In this document: piece after piece, positions 8,474 through 18,588 of the stretch | How the letters are laid out: each line of letters opens with the position of its first letter | Numbering within the stretch: the stretch's first letter is position 1 | From: Melioribacteraceae bacterium 4301-Me | GTDB lineage: Bacteria; Bacteroidota; Ignavibacteria; Ignavibacteriales; Melioribacteraceae | Direction: 5' to 3' | NCBI GenBank assembly: GCA_041538185.1 | Contig: JBGORM010000002.1 | Span: 124,001 to 188,000 of the forward strand | Length of the DNA stretch: 64,000 nt | The notes under the pieces: model-generated | What the model was told of the DNA's origin: nothing | Databases searched by the model: none | Seen by the model: the letters and a program-made list of their open reading frames with translations, nothing else | Program-made: the position numbers and the translations under genes

Positions 8474-10342
8474 ATGAAAAGTTTATTACTAAACAAAAAT
8501 AAGATTCTTTTAATATTAGTGTTATTCTCATTAACTACATTGAAAGCACAAATTTCAATTGCGCCTCAGCCCGCTTTTTTTGGTAAAATTCCACTCGGTA
8601 GTTCGGCTGATAGAAATATTCTTATTACTAACTTAACGGCAAATAATATTACTGTATCTAACGTAAATATCGTAGGACCATCAGCTTCAAAGTTTACGTT
8701 AAATACCCCCACCTCTTTTACTTTGTTTCCAGTTCAGTCAGTTGAAGTTAATGTTTCTTATTCTCCTACTGTACAAGGATTCGATTTGGGAATTCTCCAG
8801 ATGCAAACAAGTTCTGGTACTATTACAGATACATTAAAAGCTTACGGTTCATTAATAGTGGGCAATACAATAACATTTGAAAGAATATTCGGGAGCTCTG
8901 AATCAGAAGATGATTATGGTAATTCTGTTAAGCAGACAGTCGACGGAGGCTACATAATTGTGGGACAAACTACAAAGCCCGAGGAAAATTTCCCAGATGT
9001 ATTAGTAGTAAAGACAGATAAATTTGGGAAACCTCTATGGTCTAAAATTTATGGCGGTGCTTATACAGAAAATGCTTCCGATGTAATAGTACTTAACGAT
9101 GGGGGTTTTTTGATTGCTGGAACTTCCGATTCTTATGGCGACGGTACTAATGATGTGTTTATACTGAAGTTAGATTCTAACGGCGATTCGCTTTGGCTAA
9201 AAGCATTTTCAAATAGTGATATTGAAAATGCAAGTAGAATAATAGCTACACAAGATGGTGGATTTATACTTTGCGGAAGTACTACTTCAAATTCGCCTGG
9301 AGCGACAAGTGATGTACTTGTAATGAAAGTGGATCAAGATGGAAATCTAATTTGGAAAAAAAGCTATGGCGGAAGCGGCGGTCAACAAGCAAGTGATATT
9401 TTAGCTCTATCTGATGGTTATATTTTTACAGGCTCTACTTCTGACCCAAGTACTGGTATTTCTGATGTTTATCTTGTCAAGATTGATTTGTCGGGTAATT
9501 TAATATGGGAAAAAACATTAGGCGGTTCAGAATTTGATGCTGCTAATTCTGTATACCCTGCATCGGATGGTGGATTTATATTAGCAGGATATACTTCAAG
9601 TTATGGTGCAGGCGCAAGAGATGCTTATCTTTTAAAGACAGATGCAAATGGAAATGAACAATGGCATAAAACCTTCGGTACTGAACATTCAGATGGATTT
9701 GCAAGCGTTATTCAGACCAACGATGGTGGATATTTATGTGTTGGTTATTTAAATACTTTCTTTTCACAGCAGTTTATTTATGATGATCTTTTTGTGGTTA
9801 AGACTGATGCACAAGGTAATTCAGTTTGGCAAAAAACTTTTGGCGGCAATAGAGAAGACGCTGCTTCTAAAGTAATAATTAGCAACAACGGAAGCTTTAT
9901 AATTTTAGGCGGTTCTAATAGTTATTCCCCTAAAAATAAATTATACTTGATTGCTCTTAATGAAAATGGTGAAATAACAAAAGTAGGACAAGATAAGCCA
10001 TCTGATCAGTTACCTGCTGATTATAATTTATCTCAAAATTTTCCTAACCCTTTTAATCCAACAACAACCATAAAATTTACAATACCACAAAACTCCTCGT
10101 TATACTCAGCTTCAAAGAAAGAGGTGTCGGGGGTGTTGGTAACCTTGAAAGTTTATAATCTTCTTGGAAAAGAAGTCGCTACACTAATTAACGAAGAAAA
10201 ATCTCCTGGAAATTACGAAGTTAAATTTGACGGCAGTGACTTACCAAGCGGAGTTTATTTCTACCAGCTAATTGTAAGGGATATCTCATCAAAACAAAAT
10301 TACAATTTTATTTCAACTAAGAAGATGATACTGTTAAAGTAA
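8474..10342 (+). CDS. T9SS-sorted secreted protein with choice-of-anchor-D and beta-propeller-like repeats
   Basis: A signal peptide ends near L-K-A-Q. Residues of about 25-130 resemble an ASPM/SPD-2/Hydin-like immunoglobulin domain (choice-of-anchor D). About seven repeats follow, each built as D-G-G-(Y/F)-I-(I/L)-(A/V)-G ... D-(V/A)-(Y/L)-(L/V)-(V/L)-K-(T/V)-D ... G-N-x-x-W-x-K-x-(F/Y)-G-G, the pattern of secreted bacterial propeller-like repeat proteins. The C-terminal 85 residues are a T9SS type A sorting domain. There are no recognisable catalytic residues; a surface binding or scaffold role is plausible but unproven. ATG 8474 is favoured over ATG 8462 because a GGGA lies at ribosome-site distance. 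It sits between the repressor and a TonB receptor. Confidence 0.85.
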   Translation: MKSLLLNKNKILLILVLFSLTTLKAQISIAPQPAFFGKIPLGSSADRNILITNLTANNITVSNVNIVGPSASKFTLNTPTSFTLFPVQSVEVNVSYSPTVQGFDLGILQMQTSSGTITDTLKAYGSLIVGNTITFERIFGSSESEDDYGNSVKQTVDGGYIIVGQTTKPEENFPDVLVVKTDKFGKPLWSKIYGGAYTENASDVIVLNDGGFLIAGTSDSYGDGTNDVFILKLDSNGDSLWLKAFSNSDIENASRIIATQDGGFILCGSTTSNSPGATSDVLVMKVDQDGNLIWKKSYGGSGGQQASDILALSDGYIFTGSTSDPSTGISDVYLVKIDLSGNLIWEKTLGGSEFDAANSVYPASDGGFILAGYTSSYGAGARDAYLLKTDANGNEQWHKTFGTEHSDGFASVIQTNDGGYLCVGYLNTFFSQQFIYDDLFVVKTDAQGNSVWQKTFGGNREDAASKVIISNNGSFIILGGSNSYSPKNKLYLIALNENGEITKVGQDKPSDQLPADYNLSQNFPNPFNPTTTIKFTIPQNSSLYSASKKEVSGVLVTLKVYNLLGKEVATLINEEKSPGNYEVKFDGSDLPSGVYFYQLIVRDISSKQNYNFISTKKMILLK

Positions 10343-10400
10343 AAGTTTACGGAAAAATTTTTGGGGAGTTAAACTTAAACAATACAAACATGGAGGTACA

Positions 10401-13202
10401 ATGATAAAAAAACACAGCAACCATTTTATTTCTATGCTTCTTGCCTGCTTAATTTTTGTACAATTTTCTTCTTATGCGCAAAACACGGGGGGAATTACAG
10501 GCAAAGTAACTGACTCTTCTACAGGTGAAGCACTTCCTGGAGCTAATGTTGTACTGGCGGGTACAAATTATGGAGTTTCAACTGACCGCTACGGTGCATA
10601 CAAACTTGATAAAATTCCACTGGGTAATTACACACTCAAAGTTAGTTATATAGGCTATGAAGATTTTACTACGCCTGTATCACTGACAAAAGCAAACTAC
10701 ACGGTAAATGTAGATGTAAAACTTAATATGACCGCAGTGCAAATTTCTGAAATTGTTGTATCGGGTTTATTACAAGGTCAAGTGAAAGCGCTTAACCAAC
10801 AGCTGAACGCTTCTGATATTAGAAATGTGCTTTCACGTGAAGAAATTGAAAAATTTCCCGACTTAAATACAGCTGATGTATTACAAAGAATGCCGGGTAT
10901 TAATATTTCAAGAAGTTTGGGAGAAGGTAGTTTTGTTTACATTAGAGGAACTGAACCAAGATTAACAGGTGTTACTGTAGATGGACAAAAATTAGCCTCT
11001 TCTGATGATGAAGAAAGAATTATTGATTTGGGCGTAATTAACTCAAGTCAATTAGCTTCTGTTGAAGTAACTAAAGCATTAACACCTGACATGGATGCAG
11101 ATGCAATCGGCGGTGCAGTTAATTTGGTAACAAGAAGTCCATTTGATTATGAAAAACCAATACTTAAAATTGATGCTGGTGGAGGCTATGCTGTTCAAGG
11201 TAAAAAACCACTTTATAGATTTTCAGCTTCTTACTCGGGATTTTTAGGCGAGAATAGAGACTTTGGCTATACTATAAGTGGTAGTTATTATCGTAACAAT
11301 ATCCGTGGTTATTCTGATGAACTTACATGGGACAATGTAAAAGATGCTAACGGTAATACTATCCCATTTGCTTTAACTAATTTTAGCCTTTTCGATTATA
11401 ACACTCAAAGAGACCATTATGGTCTTAGTGGTGTATTAGAATATAAAATAGATAAAAATAACTCTTTGCATTTGAGAGGAATGTATAATCGGAAAAAAGA
11501 TGATCAGTCAAGAAACAATATACAATGGAGGCCCGACAAAGGTACTTTTCTTAATGCAACTACCATTTCAAACGGTAGGTTGGCTTTTGAATTTCAGAAT
11601 AGAACAGAAGATCACCAAATTTATGGCTTTGCCTTAGGTGGAATTCATAACTTTGGAGAGCTAAGATTAGATTATGATTTTAATTACAGTTATGCACGTC
11701 AAAAAAAGATAGACCCTGGACAAATTAAATCTTCATGGCAACTAAGCAGTAAATTAAACTGGATTATGGATGTTTCAGACCCTGACTTTCCTCAATTTAC
11801 GGTTACAAACAAAGATTCAACTTATTATCAAGACCCTGCTAATTGGGAAATTGACACTCAAGACTACAGAACAACTGACATAAAAAATAATGTTTATACG
11901 GGTGTTATTAATTTCAAAATGCCTTATGACCTTTTTGGAGCACCCGCAGAATTAAAACTGGGCGGAAAGTTAAACATCGATAAAAAAAGTAAATCAGCAG
12001 AAAGATTTAAATACAAATGGAAAGGCTCAAGTAAAGTATATATGAGTTCTGTTTCTAATTATGAAACTATTTCTAAGTTTTTACAGGACAAATATTTCTT
12101 TGCACCAATGGTTGATAATACAATGGTTCGCAATTTCTTCGACCAATACAGAGGTCTTTCGAACGGACTTGTAGAAACAATAGTTTATAACGATACAGAT
12201 GGTTCAGGCGGCGATTACGATAATACTGAAAATGTTTACTCTTTTTATTTGATGACCAATTTTAATATTAATGACCTTTCTGTTTTAGCTGGAGTTCGTG
12301 ATGAATATACTCACACAGACTACGAAGGCAATAAAGTATTGCTTGACCCTAGCGGTAATTTCTTAAGTTTGGCTCCGGCAAATACTAAGAAAAATTACAA
12401 CAACTTTTTCCCTTATCTCCATTTGAAGTACAAAATTGCAAGTAAAACTAATCTAAGATTTGCAGTAACAAGAAGTATTGCACGGCCAAATTATTTTGAC
12501 CTTGCACCTTATTATTGGCTCGATCAAAATGGTAAGACAATTACACAAGGCAACCCTGATCTCTTACCAACAGTTTCTACAAATTTGGACTTAATGTTTG
12601 AGCATTACTTCCAAGGAATAGGTGTTTTCTCAGTCGGGTTGTTTTATAAGAACATGGATAAAGTTATTTACAGCAGAACCTATCAGCAAGTTGGCGGCGT
12701 TTTCGACGGATACGAAATTAGTGAACCAGTCAATGGAGGCAGTGCTGAACTTTACGGCATAGAAGCTAACTGGATGCAGCAGTTCTCCTTCTTGCCTGGA
12801 TTCTTAAATGGCTTCGGAATTTATGCTAACTATACATACACAAAATCTAAAGCTAAATTACAGTACAGAGATTGGACAGCAATGCCCGGCCAAGCTGGCG
12901 ATGTTGGTAATGTTGGACTAAGTTACGAAAAATATGGTTTGACAGCTCGACTAAGTCTTAATTATAATGCTGCTGTGTTATATCAGGTTGGAATTAATCC
13001 TGACTTTGATAGGTATACTGATGCGAACACCCATCTTGATTTTACGGTTATCTATAAATTACTGGATAATCTTTCTATCTATGTTGACTGGATTAATATT
13101 ACAAATGAACCTGATAGAGAATACTATGGTGTATCGACAAGACCTAGACTTAATAACTATTTTGGCTGGTCAATGCGCTCCGGAATTAAACTTGACCTGT
13201 AA
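10401..13202 (+). CDS. TonB-dependent outer-membrane receptor with N-terminal carboxypeptidase-like domain
   Basis: A 933-residue receptor. The signal peptide (to about residue 26) is followed by a carboxypeptidase-regulatory-like domain (G-G-I-T-G-K-V-T-D-S-S-T-G-E-A-L-P-G-A-N-V), a plug domain with the conserved P-G-I-N-I-S-R and F-V-Y-I-R-G motifs, and an outer-membrane beta-barrel ending in an aromatic-rich strand. This is the SusC-like or TonB-dependent transducer-style architecture used for oligosaccharide import, but no SusD-like gene is adjacent, so I do not call it a classical PUL pair. GGAGG precedes the ATG at suitable distance. Position among secreted glycosidases and a sulfatase suggests uptake of glycan fragments; the substrate is unknown. 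Confidence 0.93.
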   Translation: MIKKHSNHFISMLLACLIFVQFSSYAQNTGGITGKVTDSSTGEALPGANVVLAGTNYGVSTDRYGAYKLDKIPLGNYTLKVSYIGYEDFTTPVSLTKANYTVNVDVKLNMTAVQISEIVVSGLLQGQVKALNQQLNASDIRNVLSREEIEKFPDLNTADVLQRMPGINISRSLGEGSFVYIRGTEPRLTGVTVDGQKLASSDDEERIIDLGVINSSQLASVEVTKALTPDMDADAIGGAVNLVTRSPFDYEKPILKIDAGGGYAVQGKKPLYRFSASYSGFLGENRDFGYTISGSYYRNNIRGYSDELTWDNVKDANGNTIPFALTNFSLFDYNTQRDHYGLSGVLEYKIDKNNSLHLRGMYNRKKDDQSRNNIQWRPDKGTFLNATTISNGRLAFEFQNRTEDHQIYGFALGGIHNFGELRLDYDFNYSYARQKKIDPGQIKSSWQLSSKLNWIMDVSDPDFPQFTVTNKDSTYYQDPANWEIDTQDYRTTDIKNNVYTGVINFKMPYDLFGAPAELKLGGKLNIDKKSKSAERFKYKWKGSSKVYMSSVSNYETISKFLQDKYFFAPMVDNTMVRNFFDQYRGLSNGLVETIVYNDTDGSGGDYDNTENVYSFYLMTNFNINDLSVLAGVRDEYTHTDYEGNKVLLDPSGNFLSLAPANTKKNYNNFFPYLHLKYKIASKTNLRFAVTRSIARPNYFDLAPYYWLDQNGKTITQGNPDLLPTVSTNLDLMFEHYFQGIGVFSVGLFYKNMDKVIYSRTYQQVGGVFDGYEISEPVNGGSAELYGIEANWMQQFSFLPGFLNGFGIYANYTYTKSKAKLQYRDWTAMPGQAGDVGNVGLSYEKYGLTARLSLNYNAAVLYQVGINPDFDRYTDANTHLDFTVIYKLLDNLSIYVDWINITNEPDREYYGVSTRPRLNNYFGWSMRSGIKLDL

Positions 13203-13241
13203 AAAGTTATAGTTCTATATCATTTGTTTTGAATTTTAGTG

Positions 13242-13332
13242 GTTGACTAAAGAGTAATTTCTTGTGAAAATTTGTGTAGTCCGTGTCATCCGTGTTCCAC
13301 TCTATAGAAAAAATAATTACTCTTTAGTCAAC
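13242..13332. repeat. 91-bp element with perfect 18-bp terminal inverted repeats
   Basis: The arms at 13242-13259 (GTTGACTAAAGAGTAATT) and 13315-13332 are exact reverse complements around about 55 bp. The unpaired interior carries a GTGTAGTCCGTGTCATCCGTG block. It lies between the TonB receptor and the FGE-like fusion gene, and could be a miniature inverted-repeat element or an mRNA hairpin. Confidence 0.7.
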
Positions 13333-13446
13333 ACTCATTAAGACTTTCAAAAATTTTGATGCAGTTATCGGACAGTCAGATTAAAAATGATTTAATTCTA
13401 CTCTTAAAAATTTTTTTGTGTGCTTAAATTATTGGATTAAATAGTA

Positions 13447-15939
13447 ATGAGAAAAAACAGTTCAGATTATTTTCTTTTTGCCTTTGTGTTAATAATTATT
13501 TGTGGTTTTGCGAGTACAAAAGCTATTGCTCAAAAATCCAACTCATTTGTTAATTCCACAGGGATAAAAATGATTTACATCCCTAATGGTTCATTTTTGA
13601 TGGGTGAAATGAATACCACCAAACCCGATTCGACTATGGAGTATTTAACAAATGGCGATTATGATGAAAAACCAGTTCACAAAGTTACAATCACCAAGCC
13701 GTTTTATATTTCTGAAACTGAAATTACAGTAGAACAATACAAAAAATTCAAACCAGGCTATGTTGGAGTAAGAAAATATTATCCTTATGCAACAGGAATT
13801 AATTGGTATGACGCAGTTGAATTTTGCAAATGGCTTAGCAAAAAAGAAGGGAAAATATATCGTCTGCCAACTGAAGCCGAATGGGAATACGCATGCAAAG
13901 CTAATTCTAATACACTTTATTCTACTGGCGATTCATTGACTGATTTACCTAATGCTTGGGGACTAAAAAACCTTCATAATGAAATCGCTGAATGGTGTTA
14001 TGACTGGTATGGATTATATCCTTACAAAGACCAAGTTGACCCTGTGGGTCCAGATACTGGATTTGCCAAAGTTGTAAGAGGCGCTGGGTTAGATAGACAA
14101 ACTCCATATTATTCACGCTCGGCAAATAGAGCAAGCATCGCACCCACTTTTCCCCCAATGTCTAACAAAGAAATGCTTGATTTACAGAAAAAAAATGCTT
14201 TTGCTTCCGTTAATCAAGGTAAACAAGAAGAAAAACCGCAAGGTTTTAAGGATGTAAATATTTATAAGAATTTTTACAGAGACGTCTTGAACAATGAAGG
14301 CAATTCTAATATTGGCTTTAGAATTGTATTGGCATCAATGCCTAAAACTAAACCAATTAGAGTAAATAAACCTTATGTTTTTGAATGTGTAAAACAAAAT
14401 AAAAATTTAGTTGATATTGGACCATCACCTGATAAACCCTTTTTTAGAAAAAGATATTTACTTCCTATTCCGCCAGAAAATACTCCTATAGATAAATTAA
14501 AAGATATTTCTGTAACAGGCTTATCTTCATCTTTTCTTAGACATAATCACAGTCCCGCATTAGAAGTATTGCCAAACGGTGATGTGCTGGCAATCTATTT
14601 TTCAGCAGTTGAAGAAATTACACCTGATGTATCACTAATTGCTGCACGATTAAGATTTGGTGCTGATGAGTGGGATATGCCAAGTCCTTTTTTAGATTTT
14701 GCTGATGTTGACGATACTTCTCCAATGCTGTGGAGAGATAATGACACAGTTCGTTTTTACTGGGGGAATAATAAACTCGATTCGGGATTTCCTTTTCAGT
14801 GGATTTCTAGTAATGATAATGGTGCAACATGGAGTCAAGTTTACTTTCCAATATTCGAGACACCAATCGGTCCGCATTCAGCACAACCAATAAACACAGC
14901 TTTTAGAGATAAAGCTGGTAATATTTATGTAGCTTGTGATGGTATTGGTGCCAAATCTGAACTATGGGTCAGTAAAAACAACGGCAAAACATGGATAGAT
15001 ACAGGCGGAAGAACCGCTGGCAGGCATACAAGTTTTGTCTTATTAAAAGATGGAAGAATTCTTGGAATGGGAGGCAAAAGCAGTAACATTGATGGATATA
15101 TGCCTGCATCAATTTCTTCTGACGGCGGGAAGACCTGGAAAATTGAAAAAACACCTTTCGCTTCGTTGGGAAGCAACCAACGACCAATAATAATAAGATT
15201 AAAAAGCGGTCGACTTTTTATGGCTGGCGATTTCCAAGATATAAATGGTTTTCAACCAAAAGGAATTACACAGCGCGGTTCTTACGTTGCTTTATCTGAT
15301 GATGAAGGAATGACCTGGCACATTAAAAAATTAATAGGTACACAATTTCATGAAGAACAAGATAAAGCTGAAAAAATGCACGGGGAAACAATCGGATACA
15401 CTGTTGCTCGACAAGCTCCCAATGGCAATATTCATTTAATAACTTCTATGAACGAACCATGTCTTCATTTTGAATTTAATGAAGCCTGGATTTTGAGTTC
15501 GGATTCAACTACAAAAATTGATATTCACCAAGATAATCCTCCAGTTACAAAGATTAATGATGTTAAAGAGTATATTGAAAAATATCCTAATGGAAAACTG
15601 AAGGCTAAGTGGTATGCTGGAATTGCAGATAATGGACGGTACCTTCTTCATGGTAAAGAAGTTTTTTACTACAGCAACGGAAAAGTTCAAAAAGAAGCTG
15701 AATATGACAAAGGGAAAAAAATTGGAACCGAAAATTACTATGATGAAAAAGGCAGAAAATTGTGGAGCTGGAAATATAATAAAGATGGTACTGCTATTTG
15801 GACAACTTATTGGGAAAACGGAAACAAGAAAACAGAATCAACTTGGAGGGATAAAAGATGTATTGGAAATGCTTACGAGTGGGACGTTAGCGGCAAATTA
15901 ATTCGACAAGTAAAATTTATTGATGGAGTGCCTCAATAG
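13447..15939 (+). CDS. Secreted FGE-sulfatase-like / sialidase-like / MORN fusion protein
   Basis: Three parts follow a signal peptide ending near A-I-A-Q. Residues about 35-300 have the formylglycine-generating-enzyme fold signature (M-I-Y-I-P-N-G-S-F-L-M-G, the W-Y-D-A-V-E-F-C-K-W-L-S helix, L-P-T-E-A-E-W-E-Y-A, S-N-I-G-F-R). Residues about 340-690 form a sialidase-type propeller with Asp-box repeats (S-S-D-G-G-K-T-W and three relatives). Residues about 715-830 are YwqK/MORN-like repeats (Y-P-N-G-K-L-K-A-K-W-Y, Y-S-N-G-K-V-Q-K-E-A-E-Y). The FGE-like part lacks cysteines where active aerobic FGEs carry their pair (here G-A-G-L-D-R-Q-T-P-Y-Y-S-R-S-A-N-R), so it is probably not a sulfatase activator but a binding or structural module. 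The gene precedes a sulfatase by 30 nt, suggesting shared expression. Activity is unknown. Confidence 0.8.
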   Translation: MRKNSSDYFLFAFVLIIICGFASTKAIAQKSNSFVNSTGIKMIYIPNGSFLMGEMNTTKPDSTMEYLTNGDYDEKPVHKVTITKPFYISETEITVEQYKKFKPGYVGVRKYYPYATGINWYDAVEFCKWLSKKEGKIYRLPTEAEWEYACKANSNTLYSTGDSLTDLPNAWGLKNLHNEIAEWCYDWYGLYPYKDQVDPVGPDTGFAKVVRGAGLDRQTPYYSRSANRASIAPTFPPMSNKEMLDLQKKNAFASVNQGKQEEKPQGFKDVNIYKNFYRDVLNNEGNSNIGFRIVLASMPKTKPIRVNKPYVFECVKQNKNLVDIGPSPDKPFFRKRYLLPIPPENTPIDKLKDISVTGLSSSFLRHNHSPALEVLPNGDVLAIYFSAVEEITPDVSLIAARLRFGADEWDMPSPFLDFADVDDTSPMLWRDNDTVRFYWGNNKLDSGFPFQWISSNDNGATWSQVYFPIFETPIGPHSAQPINTAFRDKAGNIYVACDGIGAKSELWVSKNNGKTWIDTGGRTAGRHTSFVLLKDGRILGMGGKSSNIDGYMPASISSDGGKTWKIEKTPFASLGSNQRPIIIRLKSGRLFMAGDFQDINGFQPKGITQRGSYVALSDDEGMTWHIKKLIGTQFHEEQDKAEKMHGETIGYTVARQAPNGNIHLITSMNEPCLHFEFNEAWILSSDSTTKIDIHQDNPPVTKINDVKEYIEKYPNGKLKAKWYAGIADNGRYLLHGKEVFYYSNGKVQKEAEYDKGKKIGTENYYDEKGRKLWSWKYNKDGTAIWTTYWENGNKKTESTWRDKRCIGNAYEWDVSGKLIRQVKFIDGVPQ

Positions 15940-15969
15940 ATAATCTTATAAAAAACAAAGAAAGAAAAA

Positions 15970-17430
15970 ATGGAAAGAAGAGAATTTTTAAAACAAGTCA
16001 CTCAAATTGGAATTGGTGCAGCTGCAATTACCGCACTTCCAAGTTTTCTTAAAGGGATGCGGTTAAACACTGACAGGCCCTGGAACTTTGTTTTCATACT
16101 TGCAGATGATATGGGCTGGAATCAAACCGGCTACGGCGGTTCTGATTTTTATGAAACACCTAACATCGATTCAATAGCAAGAAGCGGAATGATTTTTACT
16201 CAAGCTTATGCACCTGCACCAACTTGTTCACCTTCTCGTGCCGGAATTTTAACTGGCAAATACCCTGCAAGGCTTCATTTGACCGAATACATACCGGGAG
16301 ATCCCTATCCATGGGCAAAACTTCGCGCTCCTAAAATGGTGGATTTCCTTCCACTTGAAGAAATAACTATTGCAGAAATGTTAAAACCAGCAGGCTACGT
16401 AAGTGCTATGGTTGGCAAATGGCACTTGAGCAAAGATAAAAAATATAAATTAGGCAGACCGGGTGACCCTGATACTCAAGGATTTAATTTTGTCCACCCT
16501 ACTGTTAAACCAGAAGACAATGCAAATCCAAATAAAGATGCTCATCATGCAATTGAAATAACTAATGAGGCAATTAAATTTTTAGAAAAATATAAAGATA
16601 AACCATTCTTCCTATACGTTGCCCATCATGTTGTGCATAGACCAATAATGGAACATGCAGACTTGATTTATAAATATCAGGAAAAGAAAGGCTCAGATGA
16701 ACTGATAAATAACCCTATTATGGGTGCAATGATTGAAAGAATGGATACGGAAATTGGTCGACTTCTCAAAAAACTTGACGAACTTAATCTTACTCAAAAC
16801 ACAATAGTTGTTTTCTTTTCTGATAACGGAGGTTACAACAAATTACAAGCTCAAGACCCGCTGCGTGGCGGTAAATCAATGTTATACGAAGGTGGAATTA
16901 GAGTGCCGTTTGCAATTCGCTGGCCTGGGGTAATAAAACCAAATACTGTAAATTCAACTCCTGTTTGTGGTATTGATTTCTTTCCAACATTTGCTGAGAT
17001 AGCTGGAATTAAAAACTTACCTAAAGACGTAGATGGTGTAAGTTTGGTGCCTCTTCTAAATCAAACCGGTGATATAAATCGCAATGACCTCTTCTGGCAT
17101 TATCCCCATTATCACCGGTTTGGCTATATGCCATCTGGAGCTGTAAGAGAAGGGAGATATAAATTAATTGAATGGTATGAAAGGTCATTTTTTAATGAGG
17201 ATCATCCCGTTTCACTTTTTGATTTAGAAAGCGATTTAGGTGAAAAGAACGATATTGCTGATCAAATGCCTGAGAAAGCAAAAGAGCTTTGGGAAAAATT
17301 AAAACAATGGCGTAAAGGTGTAGGCGCTCAGGAGATGACTAAAAATCCAAATTTTGATCCCAAGAAAGCTCTTTTTTGGAATGATAAAGTAAATCCTAAC
17401 GATCCTAAAGCTATTGGTCAATATTATTAA
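15970..17430 (+). CDS. Cys-type sulfatase (arylsulfatase A-like), Tat-type signal
   Basis: The N-terminus has a twin-arginine-like R-R-E-F-L-K followed by a hydrophobic stretch, suggesting folded export. The sulfatase core is complete: metal ligands in L-A-D-D-M-G-W, the modification site C-S-P-S-R-A-G-I-L-T-G with Cys86 (the residue converted to formylglycine), V-G-K-W-H-L and F-S-D-N-G-G-Y. At 486 residues it is normal length for S1-family sulfatases. Cys-type sulfatases need FGE or an anaerobic maturase, and the maturase gene at 37914 in this window is the likely partner. The neighbouring TonB receptor and fusion protein suggest desulfation of a sulfated glycan or glycoside. Substrate unknown. 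Confidence 0.95.
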   Translation: MERREFLKQVTQIGIGAAAITALPSFLKGMRLNTDRPWNFVFILADDMGWNQTGYGGSDFYETPNIDSIARSGMIFTQAYAPAPTCSPSRAGILTGKYPARLHLTEYIPGDPYPWAKLRAPKMVDFLPLEEITIAEMLKPAGYVSAMVGKWHLSKDKKYKLGRPGDPDTQGFNFVHPTVKPEDNANPNKDAHHAIEITNEAIKFLEKYKDKPFFLYVAHHVVHRPIMEHADLIYKYQEKKGSDELINNPIMGAMIERMDTEIGRLLKKLDELNLTQNTIVVFFSDNGGYNKLQAQDPLRGGKSMLYEGGIRVPFAIRWPGVIKPNTVNSTPVCGIDFFPTFAEIAGIKNLPKDVDGVSLVPLLNQTGDINRNDLFWHYPHYHRFGYMPSGAVREGRYKLIEWYERSFFNEDHPVSLFDLESDLGEKNDIADQMPEKAKELWEKLKQWRKGVGAQEMTKNPNFDPKKALFWNDKVNPNDPKAIGQYY

Positions 17431-17442
17431 TAAAGGAATTCT

Positions 17443-18588
17443 ATGAGAACAATTACTTTGAATTACCCCCATAAATTAGTTTTTGGAAATGATTCGATAA
17501 ACAACTTTGTTGAAGATTTTCTAAGTACTGGCCACAAAAATTTGTTTTTAGTAACTGCAACACCAATTCTGCCATTAATTAGACCGGCAATTGATGAACT
17601 GCGTAGGAATCATATAACTTTAGTTATTGAAGACGGAATTCTTGCCGAGCCTACAATTAATTCGTTTATAGAAACGTTTAAGAAAGCCGAAAGTTCAATG
17701 GCAGATAGTGTTGTTGGAATTGGTGGTGGAAGTGTTCTTGATGTTGCTAAATTAATAGCTGCTTTGTTAAACAACACTCAATCAATTTACGATATTCTTG
17801 GTATAGGAAAATTAAATTACAGAAAGACCTTTTTGGCTTGCTTGCCTACTACTTCTGGCACTGGAAGTGAAGTTTCCCCAAATGCAATTCTGCTTGACGA
17901 AAGTGACCAATTAAAAAAAGCAGCAATTAGTCCATACCTACTGTCTGATGCAGTTTACATCGATCCTAAACTTACAATTACAGTTCCTCCAAGAATTACA
18001 GCAGCAACTGGCATGGATGCATTAACACATTGCATCGAAGCTTATGCAAATAAATTTTCACATCCAATTGTAGACTTGTATGCTTTAGAGGGGATAAGAT
18101 TAATATCAAAATTTTTAAAGCGAGCAGTTGATAATGGAAATGATTTGGAAGCAAGAGAAAATCTTTCTTTAGCAAGTATGTATGGTGGTTTGTGTTTAGG
18201 ACCTGTAAACACTGCAGCAGTTCATGCACTTTCATATCCACTTGGTGGTGAATTTCATATTGCTCATGGTTTGTCAAATGCACTTCTTCTACCTTATGTT
18301 ATTCAATTTAACCTTGATGCAGCACCTGAGAAATATGCTTCAATTGCAATTGCAATGGGTGCAAGTGAGAAGGAAACCAAAATTAAAACTGCTGCACAAA
18401 CCGTAGATCTTTTGAAAAAATTATGTGAAGATATTGGAATACCCACGCGGTTATCTGAGTTAAATATTGGTGAAGAGTCAGTAGATAAAATTGCACAAAT
18501 GGGTATGACAGTTACACGTCTTCTTAAAAATAATGTTAAAGAAATTACACTTGAAGATGCGAAGGAAATTATAAGATCAGCTTTATAA
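17443..18588 (+). CDS. Iron-containing (group III) alcohol dehydrogenase
   Basis: A 381-residue NAD(P)-dependent dehydrogenase of the Fe-ADH family. It has the dinucleotide motif G-I-G-G-G-S-V-L-D-V-A-K, the P-T-T-S-G-T-G-S-E-V segment and the metal-binding T-G-M-D-A-L-T-H-C-I-E-A-Y and H-I-A-H-G-L-S-N-A motifs. It begins 12 nt after the sulfatase stop, with AAAGGA before the ATG. Fe-ADHs commonly accompany DUF1537 kinase/PdxA-type acid-sugar clusters, where they may reduce or oxidise a short-chain sugar intermediate. The exact substrate is not readable. A cluster of palindromic repeats separates it from the following lyase gene. Confidence 0.93.
   Translation: MRTITLNYPHKLVFGNDSINNFVEDFLSTGHKNLFLVTATPILPLIRPAIDELRRNHITLVIEDGILAEPTINSFIETFKKAESSMADSVVGIGGGSVLDVAKLIAALLNNTQSIYDILGIGKLNYRKTFLACLPTTSGTGSEVSPNAILLDESDQLKKAAISPYLLSDAVYIDPKLTITVPPRITAATGMDALTHCIEAYANKFSHPIVDLYALEGIRLISKFLKRAVDNGNDLEARENLSLASMYGGLCLGPVNTAAVHALSYPLGGEFHIAHGLSNALLLPYVIQFNLDAAPEKYASIAIAMGASEKETKIKTAAQTVDLLKKLCEDIGIPTRLSELNIGEESVDKIAQMGMTVTRLLKNNVKEITLEDAKEIIRSAL

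Noticed and set aside
10401..13202. Classical SusC/SusD polysaccharide utilisation pair
   Set aside because: No SusD-like lipoprotein gene is found next to the TonB receptor or elsewhere in the window.
13447..15939. Functional formylglycine-generating enzyme for the adjacent sulfatase
   Set aside because: The cysteine pair needed by aerobic FGE is absent at the expected place, and a radical SAM maturase is available in the locus.
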